From positions 1-64,000 of the forward strand of contig JAPKAB010000010.1 in the NCBI GenBank assembly GCA_028825475.1: DNA of 64,000 bases, in the 5' to 3' direction. The stretch comes from Ascidiaceihabitans sp. GTDB taxonomy: Bacteria; Pseudomonadota; Alphaproteobacteria; Rhodobacterales; Rhodobacteraceae. A program made the translations under genes and the position numbers. Of the stretch, positions 36,208-45,193 are shown piece after piece (the stretch's first letter is position 1; each line of letters starts with the position of its first letter). The notes below the pieces were generated by a model that worked only from the letters and a program-made list of their open reading frames with translations, was not told the DNA's origin and searched no databases.

Positions 36208-36915
36208 CTAGACTTCAGGCTCAGTCGGGTCTTTTGCGTTGGGATAAACCAGCCCTGCGGAGATCACCAATTTTGCGGCGTCTTCCACACTCATGTCTAA
36301 CTCAATCACATCCTTTGCAGGGACGAACAGCAAGAACCCAGAAGTAGGGTTTGGAGTCGTTGGCAAGAAAATCGACATTGCGCCACCATCTTTACCTGCA
36401 CGATCCGATATTTCAGCTTTGGCAGTGGTCGAGATGAAGCCGATAGCCCAAATCCCTTTGCGTGGATATTCGATCAAACAGGCCTTTTCAAAGGACCGCT
36501 CTGTCTGGGCAAATACAGTTTCAGAGATCTGCTTGATGCCAGAATAGATTGAACGAACAACTGGCGTGCGCTCAACGATGCCTTCAGCAAAGCGGATTAA
36601 GGAGCGGCCCATGAAACCCTTGGCCATCCAGCCAACGACAATTGTAAAAACTAAGAAGATGACAACGCCGATGCCTCGCACATCGATTTGAACGTCACGC
36701 TCAAGCCCCAGCAGGTCTTGGATCATTTTGTCTGGCTGATAAGAGTTTGGCACCCACGGCAGAACCGCGCCATCAATCCAACCAACAACGCTCCAGATCA
36801 ACCAAACCGTAAGCCAAACGGGGGCAATAACCACCAATCCGGTCAAAAACGAAGATCGAAGGCGTGCAAGTAAGCTAGCGCGGCGAGGTGTTTCTAAATC
36901 GAATGGGGTGTTCAT
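36208..36915 (-). CDS. DUF502 family inner-membrane protein
   Basis: 235 residues. Two transmembrane segments: FLTGLVVIAPVWLTVWLIWSV near 23-45 and GIGVVIFLVFTIVVGWMAKGF near 80-102. The DUF502 signature follows: ERTPVVRSIYSGIKQISETVF, FISTT and VFLPTTPNPTSGFLLFVP-like (here SIFLPTTPNPTSGFLLFVPA). The function is not established. It is last in a - strand run after psuK-psuG, with a 75-bp gap. Confidence 0.85.
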   Translation of the reverse strand: MNTPFDLETPRRASLLARLRSSFLTGLVVIAPVWLTVWLIWSVVGWIDGAVLPWVPNSYQPDKMIQDLLGLERDVQIDVRGIGVVIFLVFTIVVGWMAKGFMGRSLIRFAEGIVERTPVVRSIYSGIKQISETVFAQTERSFEKACLIEYPRKGIWAIGFISTTAKAEISDRAGKDGGAMSIFLPTTPNPTSGFLLFVPAKDVIELDMSVEDAAKLVISAGLVYPNAKDPTEPEV

Positions 36916-36990
36916 AGTGTGTCCGATATAATTCGTCGTTTTAGGTAGGCGCTTTGATCCGATGCTACAATGGTTGGCTGCAATTTTGAG

Positions 36991-37908
36991 TTATTTTGCA
37001 GAGTAATCGGCTAAATGTTTGGCTATTCCTGCGGCTAACTTCGCATTGTTGCGCACCAGTGCAATATTCGCTTCAAGAGATTTGCCCTCAGTCAGCTCAA
37101 AGATGCGTTGCAGCAGGTATGGGGTCACACCTTTGCCTGAAATCCCAAAAGCGTCCGCATCGGCTTGAGCGCGCGCAATGATAGGTGCCAGAATTTCGGC
37201 ACTGATCTCTGCTTCTTCAGGGATAGGATTCCCAATTAATTGACCGCCAGGCACTCCCATTTCACCGCGTAGCCTATGGGCCGCAGCGATTTGCGCTGGA
37301 TCGTCCATACGTAAGGGGGCTGGCAATCCGCTTTCGCGAGACCAGAATGCGGGCATGTCATCTTGGCCATATGCAATGACTGGTACGCCTTGAGTTTCGA
37401 GAACCTCAAGCGTTTTGGGAATATCGAGAATAGCCTTGGCACCTGCGGCGACGACAGTCACGGGTGTTTGCGCCAACTCTAACAGGTCTGCCGAGATATC
37501 AAACGTAAGCTCTGCGCCTTTATGAACGCCGCCTATACCACCTGTTGCAAATACATGGATACCAGCCAAACGGGCCGCGATCATTGTCGCAGCCACTGTT
37601 GTAGCGCCAGTGCCGCCTGTTGCGATGCACGCGGCCATATCTGCACGTGAAAGTTTTGCAACACCTTTGGCTTGGGCCAATGCCTCTAGTTCAGCATCAT
37701 CTAGCCCAACACGAAGTGTGCCGTTTAAAACAGCCATGGTTGCTGGAACTGCACCAGCGGCACGTACATCCGCTTCGACCTGACGCGCAACTTCTAGGTT
37801 TTGGGGGTAGGGCATCCCATGCGTAATGATCGTACTTTCTAACGCAACAATCGGAGTTCCTTCGGCCTGCGCCTTTGCAACTTCAGCAGATGGGGTGAAT
37901 AGTGTCAT
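36991..37908 (-). CDS. psuG: Pseudouridine-5'-phosphate glycosidase
   Basis: 305 residues, the standard length of PsuG (IndA-like). It splits pseudouridine-5'-phosphate into uracil and ribose-5-phosphate. Conserved blocks are VALESTIITHGMPYPQNLEVA, ACIATGGTGATTVAATM, FATGGIGGVHKGAE and VVAAGAKAILDIPKTLEVLET, with GQLIGNPIPEE later. Its ATG overlaps the stop of the upstream sugar kinase (TAATG), forming the usual kinase-glycosidase pair for pseudouridine salvage. Confidence 0.93.
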   Translation of the reverse strand: MTLFTPSAEVAKAQAEGTPIVALESTIITHGMPYPQNLEVARQVEADVRAAGAVPATMAVLNGTLRVGLDDAELEALAQAKGVAKLSRADMAACIATGGTGATTVAATMIAARLAGIHVFATGGIGGVHKGAELTFDISADLLELAQTPVTVVAAGAKAILDIPKTLEVLETQGVPVIAYGQDDMPAFWSRESGLPAPLRMDDPAQIAAAHRLRGEMGVPGGQLIGNPIPEEAEISAEILAPIIARAQADADAFGISGKGVTPYLLQRIFELTEGKSLEANIALVRNNAKLAAGIAKHLADYSAK

Positions 37909-38798
37909 TATACAGGTTCTCCAGAAACATAGGTGGCGGCTGATTTGAGGGCGTCGTTTAATGCAGTCTTGCGGTCCGCGCCATGGGATTCTGCGGCAAT
38001 GTGAGCAGCCATAAAGGTATCGCCTGCGCCTGTTATGCGGGTCACCAGCACTTGTGGTGGTGTTTGACTGATTATTTCACCATCCGTGCCTTCGCTGGCG
38101 TCTGATCCACCATCGGTCACCAGAACACGTGCGGCACCTTTTGCCAGCAGTGCAGCGGCTGCGTCACTAGACGACGTGAATGTCGTTTGGCAAAGAAGGC
38201 CTGCTTCCTCCAAATTCACATAGAGTGTTCCGCGACCTGCGTGGAGGAAAGGCAACAGGCGTTCTGCCTTGCCAGGAGAGGCAGGGGCAACGCGTAAATC
38301 TGCCTTGAAAAGAGAGGGATCGTTGGCAATCTCTGACAACAGCTCAACCGTGAGGTTTCCATCCAGTGCGATCAACCCATTAAAGAGGTGATCTGCGTCT
38401 GCCAGGGTTCCATCTGATAAGGGGCGCAAAATCTTTGCACCAGCGGCCTCTAACGAATGCGCATCAGCGATGGCTGCGATCAAACCATTGGCACCTTCAA
38501 CAGCCATGTAGCTGTCAGTGGGCAAATCCTCTGATCGGTAGATCGTGTCGGTGATCATGCCACGTGCGGCGCAAGCAGCCATCAGTTCATCACCTTCTGC
38601 GTCACGCCCAAGTGCGGTCAGAAGCGCTGGCGTCATGCCAAAGCGTGCCAGTGTCATAGCGATGTTCATTGCAACGCCGCCCGGCAGTCGGGTTATACGT
38701 CCGGGCACATCCGAGCCTTGGCGCATTGCGCGGGACGATCGGCCAATGACGTCCCAAAGAACGCTGCCAATGCATAAGATATCAGGTTGTTTGTTCAT
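37908..38798 (-). CDS. psuK: PfkB-family kinase, probable pseudouridine kinase
   Basis: 296 residues from the ATG at 38798; the frame is open much further upstream but the family N-terminus ILCIGSVLWDVIGRS begins here. PfkB signature 1 is LPGGVAMNIAMTLARFG and signature 2 is TRITGAGDTFMAAHIA, with the catalytic Asp. It phosphorylates pseudouridine to the substrate of PsuG, inferred from the one-base overlap with psuG. The kinase fold alone would allow other ribosides. Confidence 0.85.
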   Translation of the reverse strand: MNKQPDILCIGSVLWDVIGRSSRAMRQGSDVPGRITRLPGGVAMNIAMTLARFGMTPALLTALGRDAEGDELMAACAARGMITDTIYRSEDLPTDSYMAVEGANGLIAAIADAHSLEAAGAKILRPLSDGTLADADHLFNGLIALDGNLTVELLSEIANDPSLFKADLRVAPASPGKAERLLPFLHAGRGTLYVNLEEAGLLCQTTFTSSSDAAAALLAKGAARVLVTDGGSDASEGTDGEIISQTPPQVLVTRITGAGDTFMAAHIAAESHGADRKTALNDALKSAATYVSGEPV

Positions 38799-38844
38799 AT
38801 GAATAGTCTTGGACTGTGACGCCCACAGGCGCAAGGCGATCTGC

Positions 38845-39645
38845 TTATTTTGGGACCTGAAACGTAAGTGCTGCCCAAAGCGTTTGCCAAACAGCTTTGT
38901 CGTCTTTGATGTAAGGCTGCAGAACAACGGCGTCAAATAGGTAGGTATGCGCTGGTTTCACGGGAATCTGCGCAATGCCGTTGTCATCAGTTTGGTGCAG
39001 GGTGATCGAAACTGTTTCGTCAGGTGCGCGTTCAAATACCTCAACCTGTGTATTCGGGCGTGGCACGTTTTCAAAGAACAGTTGTACCTGCATATTTCCG
39101 TCAAAACCATCGCCGTAGGGATTGCTTAGGGCGACAAACTCGGTTTCCATACCATAGTTTTGATCCACACCATCTCCCGAACCAACAGCAATCAGTGCTT
39201 TGACGTGTCGGGTATAACTCTCTCTGAAGTTCTCGCTTGGCCAGCCAGCAGCTTTGTGATCGGCTTCCGCATTTTTGAAATCCTTATGTGCTGCAAACTT
39301 TGCGAACTTTGCCCATTCTTTGTATTTTATCGCCGCTGGTGTTGTTTCGTGTAAGATAACCAGCAATCCATCTTGATCAGCGCTTGTAGTCAATGCCGGT
39401 TGATCACCGGAGCGTCCTTGCGCAGGCGTCAACATATCGCCTTGTGCCAATTCAAAGCGTGAAAACTGTTTTTCAAAATACGAAAGCTTTGAGCCAACAA
39501 AGTTTTGACCATTCTTTAGGTCAATCTCCATAATTTCGCCGTTTTCCACTTGAAACTTCTGCGGTTCAATCCAAAACTCGTGTGAATTGACGCTCGTCGC
39601 AGACAGACCGAGGGTTACAGCAAGAACAAGGCGGGACAACTTCAT
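38845..39645 (-). CDS. DUF4198 periplasmic protein (metal-transport-associated family)
   Basis: 266 residues. A clear signal peptide ends SVNS, so the mature protein would begin His-Glu-Phe-Trp. The DUF4198 pattern is seen: HEFWIEPQKFQVENGEIMEI, a central region with E-TYF-like GMETEFVALSNPYGDGF, and a C-terminal Ig-like part (TVSITLHQTDDNGIAQIPV...HTYLFDAV). Family members are often next to nickel/cobalt or copper handling genes. Here the divergent neighbour is a HupE/UreJ-type membrane protein, and the two start codons share one CATG (39643-39646). psuK follows 46 bp downstream. Confidence 0.82.
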   Translation of the reverse strand: MKLSRLVLAVTLGLSATSVNSHEFWIEPQKFQVENGEIMEIDLKNGQNFVGSKLSYFEKQFSRFELAQGDMLTPAQGRSGDQPALTTSADQDGLLVILHETTPAAIKYKEWAKFAKFAAHKDFKNAEADHKAAGWPSENFRESYTRHVKALIAVGSGDGVDQNYGMETEFVALSNPYGDGFDGNMQVQLFFENVPRPNTQVEVFERAPDETVSITLHQTDDNGIAQIPVKPAHTYLFDAVVLQPYIKDDKAVWQTLWAALTFQVPK

Positions 39646-40786
39646 GACAAGAGCTTTCTATTGGTTAACACTTAAGCTGCGCTTTGTGGTGCTGATGTCA
39701 AGCTTACTGGTCTCAGGTGCCACATTTGTGAACGCGCACGAGACAGTGCCAACCATTGCAGACCTTGAGGTAGTGGAGGGAAACCTTACGTTTTCGATGC
39801 GTGCGAACGTCGAGGCTTTCTTGGCCGGTATCAACCTAGATGAAGTTACAGATACTGACGAAGCAGTTGAGGCAGAAAGTTACGATGCTCTGCGGGCATT
39901 GAACGCTGCAGAGATCGAGGGGCGTTTGCCTACGCTTATCGAAGGTTTCAACGCAATTCCGTTGATTACGGTTGACGGTCAGGCAATTGCCCTCACGATT
40001 TCCAGCTTTGAAATGTCAGCCATGCCTGATCTCGAACAACCCCGTATATCCACAGTGGCGTTGAACGCGACTGTATCTGTTGGTGCAGATGAAGTGGTCG
40101 TCAATTGGCCCACTGGACGCGGTGCATTGGTATTACGCCAACAAGGGGTTGTAGCACCGTTCACGGGCTATGTTGATCCGGGTACTTCTAGCCCATCGAT
40201 ATTGATCGCAGGTGGCGGCGAGGCGACAGCGTGGGAAACATTTACCGCATATATTCCCGTCGGATTTGACCATATTTTACCCAAAGGTCTTGATCATATT
40301 CTGTTTGTATTAGGGTTGTTTTTTCTAAGCACACGAATGCGTCCACTGGTCTGGCAGATCAGTGCCTTTACGCTTGCGCACACTGTTACGCTCGCGTTGG
40401 GCGCGATGGGCTGGGTTAACGTACCTGGCAGTATTGTTGAGCCACTTATTGCTGTGTCCATCGTCTACGTTGCTGTCGAAAACATCTTTGCCAAAGGATT
40501 GAATCCGTGGCGTCCGTTTGTGATTTTCGGGTTTGGACTATTGCACGGACTGGGTTTTGCGTCCGTGTTGGGCGAGTTTGGTTTGCCCGACGGACAATTC
40601 ATTCCTGCATTGATTGCGTTCAACATTGGCGTGGAATTGGGTCAACTCACAGTTATCGCGCTGGCATTCCTAGCCGTTGGCTGGTTCGCACGTAAATCAT
40701 GGTACAGGGCAGGGATCGCGATCCCTGCATCCTGCATCATTGCGGCTGTTGGTGCATATTGGTGTGTAGAGCGCGTGTTCTTTTAA
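39644..40786 (+). CDS. HupE/UreJ-family membrane protein
   Basis: 380 residues from the ATG at 39644, which has AAGGCGGG eight bases before it. The signal peptide ends SGATFVNA, so the mature protein would start His-Glu. An exposed domain covers about residues 35-215, followed by six to seven hydrophobic helices. The membrane part has histidine/aspartate motifs GFDHILPKGLDHILFVLGLF, AFTLAHTVTLALG and GLLHGLGFASVLGEFG, the HupE/UreJ_2 signature. The family is linked to nickel or other divalent-metal permeation; the metal is not known here. Divergent from the DUF4198 gene. Confidence 0.85.
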   Translation: MTRAFYWLTLKLRFVVLMSSLLVSGATFVNAHETVPTIADLEVVEGNLTFSMRANVEAFLAGINLDEVTDTDEAVEAESYDALRALNAAEIEGRLPTLIEGFNAIPLITVDGQAIALTISSFEMSAMPDLEQPRISTVALNATVSVGADEVVVNWPTGRGALVLRQQGVVAPFTGYVDPGTSSPSILIAGGGEATAWETFTAYIPVGFDHILPKGLDHILFVLGLFFLSTRMRPLVWQISAFTLAHTVTLALGAMGWVNVPGSIVEPLIAVSIVYVAVENIFAKGLNPWRPFVIFGFGLLHGLGFASVLGEFGLPDGQFIPALIAFNIGVELGQLTVIALAFLAVGWFARKSWYRAGIAIPASCIIAAVGAYWCVERVFF

Positions 40787-40789
40787 GGC

Positions 40790-41422
40790 TTAGGACATCG
40801 CTTCGCGCAAAGTCGTGAGTGCCGCAACCGGATCATCCGTTGACCAGATCTCATCACCAATAGCAAAGAAGTCTGTCATTGGGGTGAGCGTCTTGATCAT
40901 TTCAAGGTTCAGCAATCCCTCAGCAACCACGGGTACTTCGATAACTTCTGACCACCACTTGAACAGATCGGTTTCGGCAAAACTGCCGTCGCCCAATGTG
41001 CTTTCTCGTACAGGGCCAAAGCAGACGTAATCCGCACCAGCCTCGCCAGCACCCATGCCGTCGTGGCGTGAAGTTGAGCTGTGAACACCAACAATAGCAT
41101 CAGGGCCCAGTTCTTTGCGGGCATAACGCACTTGGTGAGCACCATCACTCAGGTGAACACCGTCAAGGCCAAGGCGTTCAACCAATGGAATATGGTCTTC
41201 AATTACCAGTGCAACATCTCTGGCATGTGTGACTTCGCGCAGGGCATCTGCTGCCTTAGACAAGCGTTGCTCATCTTGAGAGGCCATAGCCATGCGCACA
41301 CAGGCGATAGGGTGTGCGTCTAAAACGCTGGCCAATAGGGCTGGAAAAACGTCCAACTCAAACTCTGCGGGAGTGATAAGATACAGCTGTGGTTGGTCGG
41401 GTTGTTTGTCTTTGGCGGCCAT
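40790..41422 (-). CDS. ThiE-like (thiamine-phosphate synthase fold) protein, probably diverged
   Basis: 210 residues with the TIM-barrel pattern of ThiE/TenI: LYLITPAEF at the start, LGLDGVHLSDGA in the middle, then VGVHSSTSRHDGMGAGEAGADYVCFGPV and VPVVAEGLL. However, key positions differ. The pyrophosphate-site NDR is EDH, QLREK is replaced by VRMAMA, and the T-x-TK segment after FGP is missing. It may be a TenI-like regulator or a synthase with a relaxed site. Database labels often read 'thiamine phosphate synthase'. It ends three bases from the convergent HupE-like gene. Confidence 0.7.
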   Translation of the reverse strand: MAAKDKQPDQPQLYLITPAEFELDVFPALLASVLDAHPIACVRMAMASQDEQRLSKAADALREVTHARDVALVIEDHIPLVERLGLDGVHLSDGAHQVRYARKELGPDAIVGVHSSTSRHDGMGAGEAGADYVCFGPVRESTLGDGSFAETDLFKWWSEVIEVPVVAEGLLNLEMIKTLTPMTDFFAIGDEIWSTDDPVAALTTLREAMS

Positions 41423-41580
41423 TGGCTTGGTCCTTTTGTCTAAACTTGGGGCAGCACTAGCGGATGTTGTAGGAAAAGGAAACTTTTATGCAGCTGGTTT
41501 CGTCCGGTTGAACGCGTATTTTTAACAGAAACATGGGCAGGGTGATTGTGTGCCCCGCATCCTCTGGGTATGGAACGGGC

Positions 41581-42318
41581 ATGGTTGATATTCCTTTCTT
41601 TGTACTCGTGCGTCCGCAAATGGGCGAAAACATCGGCTCTGCAGCGCGGGCGATGTATAACTTTGGCTTAGATCGCATGCGCATTGTGGCCCCCCGTGAC
41701 GGTTGGCCCAATCAGGCTGCGGTGGCTTTGGCCAGTGGTGCAGGGCGCTTGTTAGATGATGCGCAATTGTCGCATGATGTGCCCGACAGTTTGGCGGACT
41801 GCACATACGTCTTTGCGACGACCGCGCGGTCCCGTGATTTGACCAAACCTGTTTATTCACCTGAGGCTGCGATGAAATTGGCCGCCGAAAAAATTGCGGC
41901 TGGTGGTAAGGTCGCTGTGTTGTTTGGTCCAGAACGCGCAGGGCTAGAGAATGAAGACATCGCGCAGGCGAACGCTATTATCTCTGTGCCCGTTAACCCG
42001 AATTTTGCGTCACTTAATTTGGCTCAATGTGTGCTCCTCGTAGGCTATGAGTGGATGCGCCAGCAGGGTAAAGTTGAGCATGAAGTTGTTGAGATGGCAG
42101 GAACTGACTGGGCAACTGGACAAGAGACAGAACATTTGGCGCGTCACTATGAAGACCGTTTGGATGTGGCTAACTTCTTTTACCCAGAACACAAAGCTAC
42201 AAGTATGAAATTAAACCTGCGCAACATGTGGAGCCGAATGCCGTTAACCCGCGCAGATGTGCAGATGTTTCATGGTATCCTGCGGCAGATGGTCCGTTGG
42301 AAGGAACGCGACGACTGA
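41581..42318 (+). CDS. trmJ: tRNA 2'-O-methyltransferase, TrmJ-like (SPOUT family)
   Basis: 245 residues from the ATG at 41581; the frame opens earlier at 41533. SPOUT motif 1 is VRPQMGENIGSAARAMYNFG, motif 2 is KVAVLFGPERAGLENEDIA, and motif 3 is SVPVNPNFASLNLAQCVLL (knot region). A C-terminal helical extension follows, ending in LRQMVRWKERD. TrmJ methylates the ribose of nucleotide 32 of several tRNAs. Runs in the same direction as ctaA. Confidence 0.88.
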   Translation: MVDIPFFVLVRPQMGENIGSAARAMYNFGLDRMRIVAPRDGWPNQAAVALASGAGRLLDDAQLSHDVPDSLADCTYVFATTARSRDLTKPVYSPEAAMKLAAEKIAAGGKVAVLFGPERAGLENEDIAQANAIISVPVNPNFASLNLAQCVLLVGYEWMRQQGKVEHEVVEMAGTDWATGQETEHLARHYEDRLDVANFFYPEHKATSMKLNLRNMWSRMPLTRADVQMFHGILRQMVRWKERDD

Positions 42319-42392
42319 TCCGCTGGACGATCCGGCTTGCGCGGCCTAACTTGCAACCAACAGTCGCCCTTTAATGTGACATGAGGATCAAG

Positions 42393-43538
42393 ATGAGCAC
42401 CAAACGCAGTATTTTTGAAGAGGTCGGCAGCGTCGACCAAACGCCCGCCGCACAGCCTGGTATGATTGACAAAGGCCGCGATGGCGCACGTGGTGCGATC
42501 CGTGTTTGGCTGATGATCCTATTTGGACTGGTTGTGCTGATGATATTAGTTGGTGGGCTTACCCGCCTCACTGACAGCGGCCTTAGCATTACAGAATGGC
42601 GCCCTTTTACTGGCGCGATTCCACCTTTGAATGCTGCTGATTGGCAATCCGAATTTGCGAAATATCAAGCAATTGATGAATTTCGCATTCAGAACCAATG
42701 GATGCAACTCTCTGACTTTAAAGTGATTTACTGGTGGGAGTGGGGCCATCGACAGTTGGGCCGCGTTGTTGGCTTGGTGTGGGCGAGTGGTTTCTTCTGG
42801 TTCCTGCTGCGCCGCCAAATCCCAACCGGCTGGACACCACGTTTGCTATTGTTGGGCGTCCTCGGTGGTACGCAAGGTACTATTGGTTGGTGGATGGTTT
42901 CGTCGGGCGTAACGTCTGGTGAAAGCATGGTTGATGTGGCCAGCTACCGTTTGGCGACCCATTTAGGGTTGGCTTTTGTCATCCTTGGTTTCATCGCATG
43001 GTACATGATGATGCTGTCGCGCCCCGAACGCGACCTGATGCAAGCACGTCGTGGGAAAGAGGCAAAGCTGTTTGGCTTGTCCACTGGGCTTATGCATTTT
43101 GCATTTCTACAAATCTTGATCGGCGCACTGGTTGCTGGGATTGATGCAGGGCGCAGTTATACTGACTGGCCATTGATGGGCGGGCAATTCTTCCCCGCGT
43201 CTGCATTTGTACTTGAGCCATGGTGGCGCAATATCTTTGAAAGCCCGGGTTTGGTGCAATTTGTGCACCGCGTAGTTGGTTATGCGTTGTTGGCATTTGC
43301 GATCTTTGTTTGGTTGAAGGGACGGAAATCAGCGCACCGTCGGACCCAAGCGGCGTTCAACATGGCTTTTGTCCTGCTGTGTGCACAGATCATTCTTGGT
43401 ATCGTTACCGTGATTTACGGCGCGCCTGTTCAGATCGCCATTGTACATCAGCTGTTGGCCGTGATCTTGTGGGTTACGATACTTCGCGCACGCTTCCTTA
43501 GCGCCTACCCAATAACAACGTCCCTAAGAGGAAATTGA
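42393..43538 (+). CDS. ctaA: Heme A synthase (COX15/CtaA)
   Basis: 381 residues from the ATG at 42393, which has GAGGATC upstream; the ATG at 42381 lacks this. Eight transmembrane helices. Four conserved haem-ligand regions appear: WEWGHRQLGRVVGLVW, ATHLGLAFVILGF, QFVHRVVGYALLAF and AIVHQLLAVILWV, plus the early LTDSGLSITEWRPFTGAIPP. It oxidises haem O to haem A for cytochrome aa3. It is followed four bases later by the M32 carboxypeptidase gene. Confidence 0.96.
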   Translation: MSTKRSIFEEVGSVDQTPAAQPGMIDKGRDGARGAIRVWLMILFGLVVLMILVGGLTRLTDSGLSITEWRPFTGAIPPLNAADWQSEFAKYQAIDEFRIQNQWMQLSDFKVIYWWEWGHRQLGRVVGLVWASGFFWFLLRRQIPTGWTPRLLLLGVLGGTQGTIGWWMVSSGVTSGESMVDVASYRLATHLGLAFVILGFIAWYMMMLSRPERDLMQARRGKEAKLFGLSTGLMHFAFLQILIGALVAGIDAGRSYTDWPLMGGQFFPASAFVLEPWWRNIFESPGLVQFVHRVVGYALLAFAIFVWLKGRKSAHRRTQAAFNMAFVLLCAQIILGIVTVIYGAPVQIAIVHQLLAVILWVTILRARFLSAYPITTSLRGN

Positions 43539-43542
43539 TCCA

Positions 43543-45018
43543 ATGACTGCTTACGATGACTTGATGGCGTTCACGCGCGAGACAACCGCGCTTGGTGAAA
43601 TCGCAGGCCGTTTGGGCTGGGATCAGGAAACGATGATGCCGAAAGGTGCCGCGCCGCAGCGTGGAGAAGAGATGGCTGCGATCGAAGGTGTCTTGCATGG
43701 GCGTCGGACGGACCCACGTGTTGGGGATTGGTTGGCGGCGATTGACACAAGCACGATTGGTGATGTTGGCAAAGCACAAGTGCGCCATATCCAACGAAGT
43801 TTTGACCGCGCAAGCAAAGTACCTGCAGATTTGGCAGCGACGATTGCGCGCGTAACGTCAACAGCGCAAGGCACATGGGCCGCTGCACGTGAAGATGATG
43901 ATGTTGCAGCTTTCGCGCCTACCTTTGAAGAGGTTATCAATCTCAAGCGCCAAGAAGGTGAAGCCTTGGCTGCAGGTGGAGATGTCTATGACGCAATGCT
44001 CGCGGACTATGAACCGGGGACAACTGCCGCTGACTTAGAAGCAATGTTTGGCGCGTTGCGCCCTGAATTGACGGCGTTACGTGCAGCAATCCGCGACGCT
44101 GACGCGCCTGCACCTTTGGAAGGTACCTTTGACACAGGCAAACAGATGAAGCTGACGCGCCATCTGGCCAAAACATTTGGTTATGACATGAGCCATGGGC
44201 GTGTCGATAAAGCAGTTCACCCATTTAGTTCTGGCAGTGGCTTAGATGTACGTATCACGACTCGTACCAACGAAGCTGACCCGTTCAATTGCTTTTACTC
44301 AACTATCCACGAAGTTGGGCACGCATGTTACGAGCAAGGGATCGACCGTGACTATCTGCTGACACCCCTTGGCAATGGCGTTTCGATGGGTGTGCACGAA
44401 AGCCAGAGCCGCATTTATGAAAATCAAATGGGGCGCAGCCGAGCGTTCACCAGCTGGCTTTATGCCGAAATGCGCGAGACCTTTGGGGACTTTGGAATTC
44501 CAGACGCAGAAGCGTTTTACGGTGCAGTCAATCGCGTGAACGATGGCTATATCCGCACGGAAGCCGACGAGGTTCAGTACAACTTGCATGTTTTGTTGCG
44601 CTTTGACCTAGAGCGGGCGTTGATGGCTGGTGATCTTCAGGTCGGTGACCTTGAGGCAGCATGGAACGATCGTTTTGAGGCTGATTTCGGCTATAAAGTT
44701 GACAAAGCAAGCAATGGCGTTTTGCAAGATGTGCACTGGCCGGTTGGTTTGTTCGGCTATTTTCCTACGTATTCATTGGGCAACGTTTATGCTGGTTGTT
44801 TGAACGAGGCGATGCGTGAAGCGATTCCTGAATTGGATGAGCAGTTGGCACAGGGCGATACTGCACGTGCTACTGGATGGCTTCAAAACAACGTGCAAAA
44901 ACACGGTGGGTTGTATGAACCACGCGAGGTTATTGAAAAAGCAAGCGGGCGTACGCCTGATCCACAACCTTTGATCAAGTATCTCAAGGCAAAGTTCAGC
45001 GATATTTATAAGCTGTGA
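43543..45018 (+). CDS. M32 carboxypeptidase (Taq-type)
   Basis: 491 residues, typical length of M32 carboxypeptidases. The zinc site is STIHEVGHACYEQG (HExxH) and the third-ligand helix is GVHESQSRIYENQMGR. Other family marks are the N-terminal GRLGWDQETMMPKGA, DVRITTRTNEADPFNCFYS and YIRTEADEVQYNLHVLLRFDLE. It is cytoplasmic and removes C-terminal residues from peptides. A clear terminator closes it at 45041. Confidence 0.93.
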   Translation: MTAYDDLMAFTRETTALGEIAGRLGWDQETMMPKGAAPQRGEEMAAIEGVLHGRRTDPRVGDWLAAIDTSTIGDVGKAQVRHIQRSFDRASKVPADLAATIARVTSTAQGTWAAAREDDDVAAFAPTFEEVINLKRQEGEALAAGGDVYDAMLADYEPGTTAADLEAMFGALRPELTALRAAIRDADAPAPLEGTFDTGKQMKLTRHLAKTFGYDMSHGRVDKAVHPFSSGSGLDVRITTRTNEADPFNCFYSTIHEVGHACYEQGIDRDYLLTPLGNGVSMGVHESQSRIYENQMGRSRAFTSWLYAEMRETFGDFGIPDAEAFYGAVNRVNDGYIRTEADEVQYNLHVLLRFDLERALMAGDLQVGDLEAAWNDRFEADFGYKVDKASNGVLQDVHWPVGLFGYFPTYSLGNVYAGCLNEAMREAIPELDEQLAQGDTARATGWLQNNVQKHGGLYEPREVIEKASGRTPDPQPLIKYLKAKFSDIYKL

Positions 45019-45040
45019 CACTAAATTTTAACTCGCTGAA

Positions 45041-45075
45041 AGGCTGCGCATTGTAAGGTTTGCGCAGCCTTTTTT
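45041..45075 (+). terminator. Intrinsic terminator after the M32 carboxypeptidase gene
   Basis: Perfect 10-bp stem AGGCTGCGCA (45041-45050)/TGCGCAGCCT (45061-45070) with a 10-nt loop, followed by TTTTT. Confidence 0.9.
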
Positions 45076-45193
45076 ATGCGCGTTATACCGAAAAAAAGAA
45101 TATCAAATTGATGTTTGAATGAAAAACTTCCCATGAAATTCTCTAAATAAAACTGCCAGAAGATATGTGTTGGCTGGTTTGTAGGGTTTTGCT

